Shown here piece after piece: positions 9,681 through 18,362 of a DNA stretch of 64,000 nucleotides; positions within the stretch are counted from its first letter, which is position 1, and every line of letters begins with the position of its first letter. The translations under genes and the position numbers were made by a program. The notes beneath the pieces were generated by a model. It saw nothing but the letters and a program-made list of their open reading frames with translations, was not told the DNA's origin and searched no databases. This stretch comes from Myxococcales bacterium. GTDB taxonomy: Bacteria; Myxococcota_A; Polyangia; Fen-1088. The stretch spans positions 1,552,057-1,616,056 of the forward strand of contig JAGTJU010000001.1 of assembly GCA_022184915.1 (NCBI GenBank). Reading direction: 5' to 3'.

Positions 9681-10013
9681 TCACACCTCTCTCACGCCCG
9701 ACTCGAAGAGCGTGGGCTCTTCGTCGTAATCGGAGACGATGATCTCGATGTTGTGTGCGTCCGTGGACGAGGGGGAAAAGAACCCCTCGACGAGATCGAC
9801 GACCTCCTCGTGGTCGGTCCCCCTGCGGACGGCCGCCAACGCGTAGACCACGTGGCCATCGTCCACGACGGAGAGGAACCCCACCCGCCTTCCGTCTTGC
9901 ACGGCCCACAGATCCCAGACCTCGCTGGCCCGGGTACGGGTCACGCGGGTGGCATAAAACTTACGTGGCTCGTGGCGCGTGATCGGCGTGACCTTGGGAT
10001 CGCGAGGGGGCAC
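9681..10013 (-). CDS. Hypothetical protein, 110 residues
   Basis: A small soluble protein starting at a GTG (10011-10013). Visible pattern: a beta-strand-rich core (RKFYATRVTRTRASEVWDLW, GRRVGFLSVVDDGHVVYALA), a helix (TDHEEVVDLVEGFF), and an acidic C-terminal strand (NIEIIVSDYDEEPTLFESG). The codon pattern matches neighbouring genes, which supports real coding. No signal peptide or known motif was recognised. It lies 51 bp downstream of the thiolase stop on the same strand. Confidence 0.6.
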   Translation of the reverse strand: MPPRDPKVTPITRHEPRKFYATRVTRTRASEVWDLWAVQDGRRVGFLSVVDDGHVVYALAAVRRGTDHEEVVDLVEGFFSPSSTDAHNIEIIVSDYDEEPTLFESGVREV

Positions 10014-10064
10014 CCCGAAACCGTATCACGAGGACTTTGCGTCGCGCCAAATCTGCACTGCCGA

Positions 10065-11285
10065 TCACGGGTAGGTCGCGGTGCGCTCGAAGAGCAGCGC
10101 GATGCCTTGGCCCACGCCGATGCACATCGTGGCCAGTCCGCGGAGCGTTCCCCGGCGGTTCATCTCGTGCACGAGCGTGGACGCGAGACGTGCGCCGGAG
10201 CATCCGAGGGGGTGACCGATGGCGATGGCGCCTCCGTTCACGTTGACCGCCGCGGGGTCGAGCCCCAACTGGTCGATGCAAGGCAAGGCCTGCGCCGCGA
10301 AGGCTTCGTTCAACTCGACGAGCCCCACGTCCTGCGCGGACAGGCCGAGGCGGCCGAGCAGCTTTTGCGTCGCCGGAATGGGGCCAAGTCCCATCAAGCC
10401 GGGCTCGACGCCCGCCACGGCGCCACCCACCACGCGCGCGAGAGGCGTTCGCCGTGCCCCTGTGAGGCGCGCGGCCCCGGCTTCCGAGGCCAAGAGCAGC
10501 GCGGCGGCACCGTCGTTGATGCCGGCGGCATTCCCCGCCGTCACGGTGCCGTGCGCCCGGAATACCGGCCGAAGCCGCGAAAGGGCAGCCTCGTCGAGGT
10601 CGGGCCGGGGGTGTTCGTCCACCGCGACCTGCGTCGCCACGCCCTTTTTTCCGGGTACGGGCACGGGGACGAGCTCCTCGGCGAAACGGCCGGCCGCGTG
10701 CGCTGCGGCCCACGCACGCTGGCTCTCGAGAGCGAAGGCATCCTGCGCTTCGCGAGACACGCCGTACCGTTCCGCCACCCGCTCGGCGGTCTCTCCCAAG
10801 GAGTCACAGCCATAGAGCTCCGCCATACGGGGGTTCTCGAAACGCCAGCCGAGCGTGGTGTCGAAGGCGGTGACGTGCCCTCGGGCAAAGGCGTCCTCCG
10901 CCTTGGGCAGAACGAGAGGCGCACGTGACATGGACTCCACGCCACCCGCGATCACCAGATCCGCCTCGCCACACTGAATCAGCCGGGCCGCGTCGGCGAC
11001 GGCCATCAACCCCGAGCCGCACAGCCGGTTGACTGTGGCCCCCGGGACCGTGACGGGCAGGCCCGCGAGCAGGAGCGCCATGCGGGCCACGTTGCGGTTG
11101 TCCTCTCCGGCTTGGTTTGCGCATCCGAAGAGCACATCGTCGATCGCCTCGGGAGGCGCCCCGGTGCGTGTCACGAGCGCAGCGATCACCAGGGCTGCCA
11201 GGTCGTCGGGCCTGACCAAGGCCAACGCCCCGCCGTGGCGACCCACGGGCGTCCGAACGGCGTCGATGATGAAGGCGTCCGTCAC
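10065..11285 (-). CDS. Thiolase (acetyl-CoA acyltransferase, 3-oxoadipyl-CoA thiolase-like)
   Basis: A 406-residue thiolase, which cleaves 3-ketoacyl-CoA with CoA or condenses acetyl-CoA. The N-terminal [12 protein letters not shown], the [16 protein letters not shown] signature, catalytic Cys89 in NRLCGSG, the [10 protein letters not shown] loop, the [17 protein letters not shown] motif with the active-site His, and the second Cys in MCIGVGQG are all present. Overall pattern is closest to the PcaF/PaaJ/FadA degradative branch, but no aromatic-degradation genes are nearby, so substrate is not assigned. An 18-bp gap separates it from the TldD-type gene upstream on the same strand, suggesting possible co-transcription. 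Confidence 0.92.
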   Translation of the reverse strand: MTDAFIIDAVRTPVGRHGGALALVRPDDLAALVIAALVTRTGAPPEAIDDVLFGCANQAGEDNRNVARMALLLAGLPVTVPGATVNRLCGSGLMAVADAARLIQCGEADLVIAGGVESMSRAPLVLPKAEDAFARGHVTAFDTTLGWRFENPRMAELYGCDSLGETAERVAERYGVSREAQDAFALESQRAWAAAHAAGRFAEELVPVPVPGKKGVATQVAVDEHPRPDLDEAALSRLRPVFRAHGTVTAGNAAGINDGAAALLLASEAGAARLTGARRTPLARVVGGAVAGVEPGLMGLGPIPATQKLLGRLGLSAQDVGLVELNEAFAAQALPCIDQLGLDPAAVNVNGGAIAIGHPLGCSGARLASTLVHEMNRRGTLRGLATMCIGVGQGIALLFERTATYP

Positions 11286-11303
11286 GAAGGGCTCTCTCGT
11301 GCT

Positions 11304-13100
11304 CTAGCGTTGCTTTGCCTCGGGCATGGCCCAGGGCGGCGGCAAGATAGGGGCGCGCTCCAACGCCCGGCGGCTGCGTTGCAGCTCGATCTCGCTGATG
11401 AGCAGCGCAGGGGCGACCGTGGAGACGGGCACGAAGCCCGATTCGGCGCCGCAGTAACCGTTGAAGACCCCGGCTTCGTTTCCGGCGGCCACGATGCGGT
11501 TCAGGGATCCGATCGGTGTGCCCACGAACTCCACGCCCCGCACCAGAGTCTCCTTTCCTGTCGCGGCATCCACCCGGTAAACGATACGCGGCATACCCTT
11601 GAAGGCCTGGAAGTCGTAGGTGGTGGTGTTCGTCTGGCCCCCGGTGATGTCGGCGATGATGAGGCCGAAGTCTTTGCCTTGTCGCTTGATTTCCTCGAGC
11701 AACAACTGTTTGAGGGCGGGATAGGGGAGCTGTTTCTTCGAGCGCACGATGGTGTTGGCCATCCGCCCGATCGGGTCTGCCGTTCCCTCGGCGCGCCCGT
11801 GGCCGTTCGCGTGCAGCGAATCTTTTACGGGGGTGCGGCTCTTGAGGTAGTCGCGAAGAATCCCGTCCTCGACGAGCGTAACCGGACGAGAAGCCACCCC
11901 CTCGTCGTCGAAGTCGTAGTGGCCGTTCAGCGAGACAGGCCCCACTTTGCCAAGCGTGGGGTCGTCGAAGACCGAAATGAAGGTGGGCAAGATGGGCTTA
12001 CCCACCTGGCCTTTGAAGGTGGCCCCCTCGCTGTTCGAGTTTTGGCGCTCGCCCTCCAGCCGGTGGCCGAGGGCTTCGTGAAAGAACACCCCGGCTGCCT
12101 CGGGCAGCAAGATCGCGGGACCGTTGTAGGGGTCCAGCATGGGAGCTCGCCTGAGCGCCGCCACCTCCTCGACGAGCGCGCCTGTCGCCAAGAGCAGCGT
12201 CGCCTCATCGGGAAGCTCGCTCTCCTGGGCGCCGTAATAGCTCTTGCCGTGGCTGATCAGCAGGCCATCGTCGGCGCGCGTGGTGGCGCTGAGATGGAGC
12301 CCGTAGATCAGCCGCTCGTTGACGAGCTCCGTGCCCTCTGTGGTGACCACGGTGCGCACCTGGTGGCTCACGTTCAGCTTCACCGTGGCGTCGAAGATCT
12401 TGGGGTCACGCTTGAAGCGCTGCGAGGCGCTCTCGAGCCGCGTTGCCCATGTGGCGCGGTTCAAGGTGGGCACGAGACGTGGGTCGATCTGTCGGGTCGG
12501 GGGCTCCTTCGAGAAGCTCGGGAGGGTTTCGTCCTCCACCACCTCGGTGACGCGTTTGCCTCGCTTTTTGTGCAGGCTCGACAGCGCCCGCTTGTACTGG
12601 GCGTCGGTCTGCAGCCAGAGCGCGCCCCGGATCGCCTCGAGATCACCGCCCAGGGGCGCGACGATCGGGGGGTCGTAACGATCGAAGTCGTCCATGTCGA
12701 ACCCGTGTGCGGCGCCATCGTCGGCGGTGTTGTCGAACTTGTAGTCGCCCACGCGCACTTCGACCGACGCGTGCCGCGCCGTCTGCTGGCTGTCCTCGAT
12801 GAGGGCGCCGAAGCGGGCGGCCAAATCGATTTCGTGATAGTCCCGCACGAGGTAGCGAATGAAGTAGGGCCCGGGCTCCTCCGGAAGGCGCAGCTTCTCC
12901 TGCGAGCGGGCCAGCTCGGTCTTGAGGGCCTTCAGCACGGAAAGACGGGTATCGCCCGCGGGTGAGGCGGCCCCGTGGGGGGCTTTCTCGGCGGCCTGCG
13001 CTGCGTGCGAGGTGGAGCATGCGGAGGCGAAAGCTGCGAGCCAGAGCCCCAGAACCAGGGGCGTCGGGCGGAGGGGTGGGCGAGTGGGGATGGCTGGCAC
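11304..13100 (-). CDS. TldD/PmbA-family metalloprotease with a predicted lipoprotein signal
   Basis: A ~598-residue protein. The C-terminal half has the TldD hallmarks: FFHEALGHRLEG (HExxxH zinc site), the downstream ADITGGQTNTTTYDFQAF segment, and NGYCGAESGFVPVST with the conserved Cys. TldD/TldE proteins degrade unfolded peptides or mature peptide antibiotics and are normally cytosolic. Here a GTG start at 13098-13100 gives a hydrophobic leader (LVLGLWLAAFASAC) with a lipobox, implying export and lipidation. No TldE partner gene is adjacent. An open frame runs on upstream to 14057 across murA, but only as antisense of murA. The fold is secure; the export call depends on the chosen start. 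Confidence 0.82.
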   Translation of the reverse strand: MPAIPTRPPLRPTPLVLGLWLAAFASACSTSHAAQAAEKAPHGAASPAGDTRLSVLKALKTELARSQEKLRLPEEPGPYFIRYLVRDYHEIDLAARFGALIEDSQQTARHASVEVRVGDYKFDNTADDGAAHGFDMDDFDRYDPPIVAPLGGDLEAIRGALWLQTDAQYKRALSSLHKKRGKRVTEVVEDETLPSFSKEPPTRQIDPRLVPTLNRATWATRLESASQRFKRDPKIFDATVKLNVSHQVRTVVTTEGTELVNERLIYGLHLSATTRADDGLLISHGKSYYGAQESELPDEATLLLATGALVEEVAALRRAPMLDPYNGPAILLPEAAGVFFHEALGHRLEGERQNSNSEGATFKGQVGKPILPTFISVFDDPTLGKVGPVSLNGHYDFDDEGVASRPVTLVEDGILRDYLKSRTPVKDSLHANGHGRAEGTADPIGRMANTIVRSKKQLPYPALKQLLLEEIKRQGKDFGLIIADITGGQTNTTTYDFQAFKGMPRIVYRVDAATGKETLVRGVEFVGTPIGSLNRIVAAGNEAGVFNGYCGAESGFVPVSTVAPALLISEIELQRSRRALERAPILPPPWAMPEAKQR

Positions 13101-13186
13101 CGGTTCACGGTAGCACCGATTGCCATCCCATGCGCTCGGCGAAGAACCCGGCGCCGGGAGCCTGCCTGCCGGTCCTGGCTCTCCCC

Positions 13187-13215
13187 TTGACTCGCGCGCG
13201 AGGGTCCACCATTTT
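13187..13215 (+). promoter_or_regulatory. Candidate sigma70-type promoter for murA
   Basis: TTGACT (13187-13192) is followed by a 17-bp spacer and CATTTT (13210-13215), ~70 bp before the murA ATG in the divergent murA/TldD spacer. The -35 box is a 5/6 match; the -10 box is poor (TTTTAG two bases later is the alternative). Confidence 0.35.
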
Positions 13216-13283
13216 AGCGGTCCCATCGCCGCCGCAGGTCCCGCGGGGCCTGAGGGAACACGCCGGCGCCCCAAAAACCAGCC

Positions 13284-14546
13284 ATGCAGAAGATCGTCAT
13301 CAACGGCGGAAAGAAGCTCAGGGGCGAGGTTCGCGTCTCGGGTGCCAAGAACGCCGCCCTGCCCATTTTGGCGTCTTCCCTGCTGGCCAGCGGCAAGTCG
13401 GTTTATCGGAACGTCCCGTTGCTCAACGACGTGACCACCATGTTGCAGCTGCTCGAGCAGCTCGGCAGCTCCGTCTCGGGCCTTGGCCACAAGGCCTCCA
13501 TCGACACGGCGAAGGTGAACAACTTCGAGGCGCCGTACGAGCTCGTCAAGACGATGCGCGCCTCCGCCCTCGTTCTGGGCCCGCTGGTGGGGCGGCACGG
13601 CATGGCGCGGGTGTCGCTGCCGGGGGGCTGCGCCATCGGGGCCCGGCCCATCGACCAGCACCTCAAGGGACTCGAGGCGCTCGGCGCCAAGATCGAGCTC
13701 GAGCACGGTAACGTGACCGCCCGGGCACGCCGGCTTCGGGGGGCGCTCATCGTGTTCGACGTGGTCACGGTCACGGGTACGGAGAACGTCATGATGGCCG
13801 CCGCTCTGGCCAAGGGTCACACCACCCTCGAGAACGCGGCCTGCGAACCCGAAGTAGAAGAGCTCGCCAGCGTGCTGAACAAGATGGGGGCCCGCATCCA
13901 GGGCGCCGGCACGTCGGTCATCAACATCGAGGGCGTCGACGAGTTGGCGCCCGTGGACCACGCGATCATCCCCGACCGCATCGAGGCGGGCACCTTCATG
14001 GTGGCCGCGGCGATGACCCGGGGTAACGTGCTCGTGCAAGACTGTGTGCCCGAGCACCTCGACGCGGTGATGGCCAAGCTACGGGCCGCTGGGGCCGAGG
14101 TCTCGATCGAACCGCAGGGGGTGCGGGTGCGCGGGTTCGCCGAAGTGAACCCCACCGACATCGTCACGCGCCCGCATCCTGGTTTCCCCACCGACATGCA
14201 GGCCCAGTTCATGGTCTACATGACGCGCGCCCAGGGCCAGTCGGTTCTCACGGAGAACATTTTCGAGAACCGGTACATGCACGTGCCCGAGCTGCAGCGC
14301 ATGGGCGCCGAGATCCTGATCGACGGGCGGACTGCCATCGTGCGCGGCCCGAACAAGCTCAAGGGGGCACGGGTCATGGCCACAGACCTTCGGGCCTCTG
14401 CCTGCCTGGTTCTGGCTGGGTTGGTGGCCGAAGGTACCACCGAGATCAACCGCATTTACCACCTGGACCGCGGCTACGAACACATCGAGCGCAAGCTACG
14501 CGCACTCGGAGCCGACATTCGCCGTGCCAAAGCCAAAGGACCGTGA
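13284..14546 (+). CDS. murA: UDP-N-acetylglucosamine 1-carboxyvinyltransferase MurA
   Basis: A 420-residue enzyme of the first committed cytoplasmic step of peptidoglycan synthesis, transferring enolpyruvate from PEP to UDP-GlcNAc. Marks are [10 protein letters not shown] near the N-terminus (Lys22/Asn23 region), the active-site loop [13 protein letters not shown] with catalytic Cys116 (the fosfomycin target; some bacteria have Asp here), [10 protein letters not shown], and the C-terminal [14 protein letters not shown] and [11 protein letters not shown]. Length is normal. hisG follows after only 4 bp, so the two are probably co-transcribed, although they have no metabolic link. Confidence 0.97.
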   Translation: MQKIVINGGKKLRGEVRVSGAKNAALPILASSLLASGKSVYRNVPLLNDVTTMLQLLEQLGSSVSGLGHKASIDTAKVNNFEAPYELVKTMRASALVLGPLVGRHGMARVSLPGGCAIGARPIDQHLKGLEALGAKIELEHGNVTARARRLRGALIVFDVVTVTGTENVMMAAALAKGHTTLENAACEPEVEELASVLNKMGARIQGAGTSVINIEGVDELAPVDHAIIPDRIEAGTFMVAAAMTRGNVLVQDCVPEHLDAVMAKLRAAGAEVSIEPQGVRVRGFAEVNPTDIVTRPHPGFPTDMQAQFMVYMTRAQGQSVLTENIFENRYMHVPELQRMGAEILIDGRTAIVRGPNKLKGARVMATDLRASACLVLAGLVAEGTTEINRIYHLDRGYEHIERKLRALGADIRRAKAKGP

Positions 14547-14550
14547 ACAC

Positions 14551-15408
14551 ATGAAAGCGAAAGGCAAGACGGGGGCCCGTCAGCCGGTCTCCCAGGGCCG
14601 GGCTCCGCGCGGCACGAAGGCGGCACCGCCCCCCCAGGTGTCCCCCAAGAAGGCTTCCAAGAAGGCCTCGTCGCCCGCGGCGTCCGTCACCGCGCGGTCG
14701 CGCCTGCCCGCGGGGGCCGCACAACGAAAACGCACCTCTCCCGCTCCCACCGTTCCCGTGCCGCCGGGCAGCAGCCGGCCGCTGGTGCTCGCGATGCCCC
14801 GCGGACGCATCATGGACGAGGCCGTGGCGCTCTTCGCCAAGGCGGGGGTGGACCTTTCTGCCGTGGTGAAGGCGAAGGAGAGCCGGCGCCTGATCGTGCC
14901 GGTCGAGGCCGCGAACATGACGGTCCTCATCGTGCGCGACACGGACGTGCCGGCCTATGTCGAGTATGGCTCGGCCGACCTCGGCATCGCCGGGCGCGAC
15001 GTGCTCGACGAGCAGGGACGAGACCTCTACGAGCCGCTCGACCTGGGAATCGGGCGCTGCCGGATGGTGGTGGCCGAGCCGGCAGAGAAGCCCCTCGGCG
15101 CAGGCAGCCACCTTCACGAGCGCTATGCCACGAAGTTCGCCGAGATCACCCGCCGGTACTTGCAGGCCCAGGGCCGTGTTGCCGAGATCATCAAACTGTA
15201 CGGTTCGATCGAGATCGCCCCGCTCGTGGGGCTGGCCGACCGCATCGTCGACTTGGTCTCGAGCGGAGAAACGCTGCGCCAGCACAACCTGGTCGAGGTG
15301 GAGACCATCATGCAGGTGAGCGCGCGCCTGTGCGTCGGGCGGGCGTCGAGCCGCTTGTTTGCAGCCCGTATCGACGATTTGACCAACCGACTGGCCAAGG
15401 TGCTTTAG
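14551..15408 (+). CDS. hisG: ATP phosphoribosyltransferase, short form (HisG-S), with basic N-terminal extension
   Basis: A 285-residue protein catalysing the first histidine step (ATP + PRPP). The catalytic part starts near residue 78 with LVLAMPRGRIMDEAVALF and contains VRDTDVPAYVEYGSADLGIA GRD (read without the gap), DLGIGRCRMVVA and the PRPP-loop region EIIKLYGSIEIAPLVGLADRIVDLVSSG. It ends shortly after, so it lacks the C-terminal regulatory domain and belongs to the short HisG form that normally needs HisZ; hisZ is not in the window. The first ~75 residues are a Lys/Ala/Pro-rich low-complexity extension absent from typical HisG-S. A GTG at 14524 inside murA is an alternative start. Confidence 0.93.
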   Translation: MKAKGKTGARQPVSQGRAPRGTKAAPPPQVSPKKASKKASSPAASVTARSRLPAGAAQRKRTSPAPTVPVPPGSSRPLVLAMPRGRIMDEAVALFAKAGVDLSAVVKAKESRRLIVPVEAANMTVLIVRDTDVPAYVEYGSADLGIAGRDVLDEQGRDLYEPLDLGIGRCRMVVAEPAEKPLGAGSHLHERYATKFAEITRRYLQAQGRVAEIIKLYGSIEIAPLVGLADRIVDLVSSGETLRQHNLVEVETIMQVSARLCVGRASSRLFAARIDDLTNRLAKVL

Positions 15409-15475
15409 CCGAAGGGCGGTGCCACCGAACGTTTCTCTTTACCTTTCCCGGGCCTCGGTGAAAATGCACTAACCC

Positions 15476-16174
15476 ATGGGGGGCGTCGATTTGAAACATT
15501 TGCTGGGGATGGCCAAGCGCCACTCCCGGATCGCGCACCAAGATCTGTTGGCGGCGCCCGAGGCCGTTGGCGCCTTGGCCCGTGCATTGCCGGCGTTCGT
15601 CGCGTTCGAGAAGCGCCGCTACGCCGGGGCGTTTTGGGTTTTCGATTGGGACCATCGGCTCCCGTCGAAAAACGTGGTGGTGCGCTTGTACGCCTACTAC
15701 GACGAACACCGCTTGGCCGCCGGCGAGCGGAGCTTCGCGGTACGGTCGGAGGCCATTGCCCGTCAGGATCTCTTTCCGGAGTTCGACGTTCCGGATTTCG
15801 GAGGTCTCGACGCCGATGAAGCGTACGAGGCGGAGTTCGAGGTGGGCGGCGTTCCCCCCGAGCGTTACCGTCTGACGAGCGCCTGGCGCCACACCGTAGC
15901 GGCCAGCGTCGGCCGGCGCGCCGAAGAGGTTGTGCGCGAATCGGAGGCCTACAAAGTCCTGAGGGAGGCGGCCAAAGACCGGCCCGTCGGTTTGGGCGGC
16001 CCTGAATCGGCGCAATGGGTTTCGCCCGCGGAGACGGGGCACCCGAGCTGGGCCGTCGAGGTGTGGTTTCTGCGCAACTTTAACGGCATGGTGGGTGAGG
16101 GAACGGCTTTCGTGGTCGATCCCGACGCCTCCACGATCGTGGGTCAACGCGACTTCCAGTTCCGCGCCGGGTAG
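15476..16174 (+). CDS. Hypothetical soluble protein, 232 residues
   Basis: No known family was recognised. The protein has no signal peptide or membrane segment. Features: an N-terminal helical region (HLLGMAKRHSRIAHQDLLAA), a strand-rich centre with aromatic residues (AGAFWVFDWDHRLP, VVRLYAYYDEHRL), and a C-terminal FRNFNGMV-like stretch (VWFLRNFNGMVGEGTAFVVD) ending in GQRDFQFRAG. Codon use matches neighbours. The ATG at 15476 lacks a clear ribosome-binding site. It lies 67 bp after hisG and before the MsrBA gene. Confidence 0.65.
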   Translation: MGGVDLKHLLGMAKRHSRIAHQDLLAAPEAVGALARALPAFVAFEKRRYAGAFWVFDWDHRLPSKNVVVRLYAYYDEHRLAAGERSFAVRSEAIARQDLFPEFDVPDFGGLDADEAYEAEFEVGGVPPERYRLTSAWRHTVAASVGRRAEEVVRESEAYKVLREAAKDRPVGLGGPESAQWVSPAETGHPSWAVEVWFLRNFNGMVGEGTAFVVDPDASTIVGQRDFQFRAG

Positions 16175-16240
16175 CGCGGTCGCGGGAACCGGCGTAACCC
16201 GGATCTGCGTGTCAGCGTATACCCAGCGAGGTTCGTCGAC

Positions 16241-17374
16241 ATGCGCCACTTTTGGATCGTCTTCCCGTTCGCGATCATCTTACTGGCCACGAGCTCGTGT
16301 GCCGCTCGTCGCAAGACGTCGCCGGCCCCAGAACCGAACTTGCAAAGGGAGTGGAAGACCGTGTCCAGCCAAACGTATTCGAAACCGCCTCGGGATGTGC
16401 TCGAAAAGCAGCTGTCCCCTCTGCAGTACCGGGTCACTCAGGACGACGCGACGGAGCCTGCGTTCCGCAACGCTTTTTGGGACCATCACGAAGCAGGGCT
16501 CTACGTCGACGTGGTCTCGGGTGAGCCGCTCTTCAGCTCCACCGATAAATTCGACTCGGGCACGGGGTGGCCGAGTTTCGTGCGCCCGGTAGAGCCGAAC
16601 CGCGTGGTTGATCGTGCCGACACGAGTTACGGTATGCGTCGGGTAGAGGTCCGCTCTGCCGCCGCCGATTCGCACCTGGGCCACGTGTTCGAGGACGGCC
16701 CCGCCCCCACCGGGCTGCGCTACTGCATCAACTCGGCGGCCCTTCGATTCGTGCCCGTCTCCGAGCTGGCTGCGGCGGGCTACGGGGCTTACGCGTCGTT
16801 GTTTTCGGGAAAGGCGTCGCTTCCCCCTCACCATGACAACGTCTGTGCCGTCGGTGATGCGGGTGCGGGCGCCAACTGCAACGCCACCGTCGAGGAGGCG
16901 GTTCTGGCCGGCGGGTGCTTTTGGGGCATGGAGGATATTCTGCGGGGCATCCCAGGGGTCATTGAGACGGAGGTGGGCTACGCGGGGGGGAAAACGGCGG
17001 ACCCCACCTACCGCGACGTGAAGACGGGGCAAACCGGCCACGCCGAGAGCGTCAAGGTGCTCTTCGACCCGAGCAAGCTTTCCTACGCGGAGCTCCTCGA
17101 GCGCTGGTTCTTCCGTATGCACGATCCCACCACGCCCAACCGCCAGGGTAATGACGTGGGAAGCCAGTACCGCTCGACCATCTTCTACACGTCCGAGGCG
17201 CAGAAGGAGACGGCGGCGGCGGTGAAGGCCCGCATCGACGCCACGGGAAAGTGGAAACGTCCCGTGGTAACCGAGATCCTGCCCGCGGGGCCCTTCACGG
17301 CAGCCGAGGACTACCACCAGGACTATCTCCAAAAGAATCCGGGCGGCTACACCTGCCACTACTTGCGGGACTGA
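16241..17374 (+). CDS. Exported bifunctional methionine sulfoxide reductase (MsrB-MsrA fusion, lipoprotein)
   Basis: A 377-residue fusion that repairs both R- and S-methionine sulfoxide in envelope proteins. A lipoprotein signal ([15 protein letters not shown], Cys20) starts it. The MsrB domain (~50-175) has [37 protein letters not shown] and catalytic Cys162 in [11 protein letters not shown]; the zinc-binding CxxC pairs are missing, as in the zinc-free MsrB branch. The MsrA domain (~217-377) has the GGCFWGMED active site (Cys226), VGYAGG, and [10 protein letters not shown]-like [14 protein letters not shown]. Domain order B-A is the reverse of the more common A-B fusion. An electron donor such as an exported thioredoxin-fold protein would be needed. 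Confidence 0.95.
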   Translation: MRHFWIVFPFAIILLATSSCAARRKTSPAPEPNLQREWKTVSSQTYSKPPRDVLEKQLSPLQYRVTQDDATEPAFRNAFWDHHEAGLYVDVVSGEPLFSSTDKFDSGTGWPSFVRPVEPNRVVDRADTSYGMRRVEVRSAAADSHLGHVFEDGPAPTGLRYCINSAALRFVPVSELAAAGYGAYASLFSGKASLPPHHDNVCAVGDAGAGANCNATVEEAVLAGGCFWGMEDILRGIPGVIETEVGYAGGKTADPTYRDVKTGQTGHAESVKVLFDPSKLSYAELLERWFFRMHDPTTPNRQGNDVGSQYRSTIFYTSEAQKETAAAVKARIDATGKWKRPVVTEILPAGPFTAAEDYHQDYLQKNPGGYTCHYLRD

Positions 17375-17460
17375 GCCCAGGGGGCCGGCACGGCTGCGTC
17401 ACGCAATCGTTTCGCAAATGCGGGTGTGCGCGGCGTGGGCCGTGGCGGTAGCGTAGGTCC

Positions 17461-17634
17461 ATGCTCCCGAGCCCTCGCGACGAACGGGACCCTCCCCCCT
17501 CGGGGGTGGCGTCTTGGGAGTCCGATGCCTTCGCCATCGAAGTGGCCACGGTGATGGCGCCCCTCGCGTTTGCCTCGTACGAGCGCCGCGACGCGCCTTC
17601 GGCCTGGCGGCGTCTGCTCGGATACTTCTGGTGA
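17461..17634 (+). CDS. Possible small protein, 57 residues
   Basis: ATG at 17461 to TGA at 17632-17634 encodes MLPSPRDERDPPPSGVASW then a helix-like ESDAFAIEVATVMAPLAFA and an Arg/Trp-rich end (AWRRLLGYFW). It fills the gap between MsrBA and the convergent lipB stop, which is 1 bp away. The aromatic, basic C-terminus and high third-position GC favour real coding, but the ribosome-binding site is weak and no homolog family was recognised. Confidence 0.35.
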   Translation: MLPSPRDERDPPPSGVASWESDAFAIEVATVMAPLAFASYERRDAPSAWRRLLGYFW

Positions 17635-17635
17635 C

Positions 17636-18283
17636 TCAGACGAACGAACGGCCGAAGATCTGACCGAAGGCCTCTACGACCCGCGGCTTCACCTCTGACA
17701 GATCGACCCGTCTGCCGCAGAGCTGGGAAAGAGATCCCATGACGTTGGCCTCGAGCCCACAGGGGTTGATGAGCGTGAACCGGCTCAAGTCCGTATCGAC
17801 GTTGAGCGCAAAGCCGTGATAGGTCACCCACTTCTTGCAGGCGACGCCCAGAGAGACCAGCTTGCGTCGCGGCTCGGCCTCCGTCCAAACTCCCGTCCAG
17901 CCGGGGTTGCGCCCGGCGGTGACGCCGAAGTGCGCGACGGTGAGGATGAGCGCCTCCTCCAGGTTCCGCAGGTAGCGGTGCAGGTCTCGTTCCCCCTCCC
18001 TCAAGTGAAAGATGGGGTATCCCACGAGTTGACCAGGACCGTGGTAGGTGACGTCGCCGCCGCGCTCGACCTCGAAGACGGGGATATCCCCGGGAGCCAG
18101 CAGGTTCTCTGCGTGGCTTCCGCGCCCGAGCGTGAGCACGTCAGGGTGCTCGACCAAGACGAGCGTGTCGGGGATCGCTTCGGCCTGTCGTGCGGCCACG
18201 AGCTGCTTTTGCAGAGCCCAGGTCTCCTCGAAAGAGCGAAAGCCCGCGTCGAGGACGCGCGCGGGAGAAGGGGCGTGTGACAT
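17636..18283 (-). CDS. lipB: Lipoyl(octanoyl) transferase LipB
   Basis: A 215-residue cytoplasmic enzyme moving octanoyl from octanoyl-ACP to lipoyl domains of 2-oxoacid dehydrogenases and GcvH. Signatures are LVLVEHPDVLTLGRGSH, GGDVTYHGPGQLVGYPI, KLVSLGVACKKWVTYHGFAL with the conserved Lys141, and INPCGL with catalytic Cys175. The ATG at 18281-18283 gives a normal N-terminus; the frame extends further upstream but would run into the divergent YyaL-like gene. No lipA is adjacent. Confidence 0.95.
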   Translation of the reverse strand: MSHAPSPARVLDAGFRSFEETWALQKQLVAARQAEAIPDTLVLVEHPDVLTLGRGSHAENLLAPGDIPVFEVERGGDVTYHGPGQLVGYPIFHLREGERDLHRYLRNLEEALILTVAHFGVTAGRNPGWTGVWTEAEPRRKLVSLGVACKKWVTYHGFALNVDTDLSRFTLINPCGLEANVMGSLSQLCGRRVDLSEVKPRVVEAFGQIFGRSFV

Positions 18284-18362
18284 CGCTTCTTGGCCATAGC
18301 ATACGCGGGTACACCTCTTGCGCACCGGGCTCCGGCTTCGGGTCGCGCTATGCTGCCCGCCG

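Noticed and set aside
13101-14057. The TldD frame stays open upstream to 14057, suggesting a 917-residue protein
   Set aside because: This part lies antisense to murA, whose product is complete and conserved. A lipoprotein leader at 13100 gives a sensible start.
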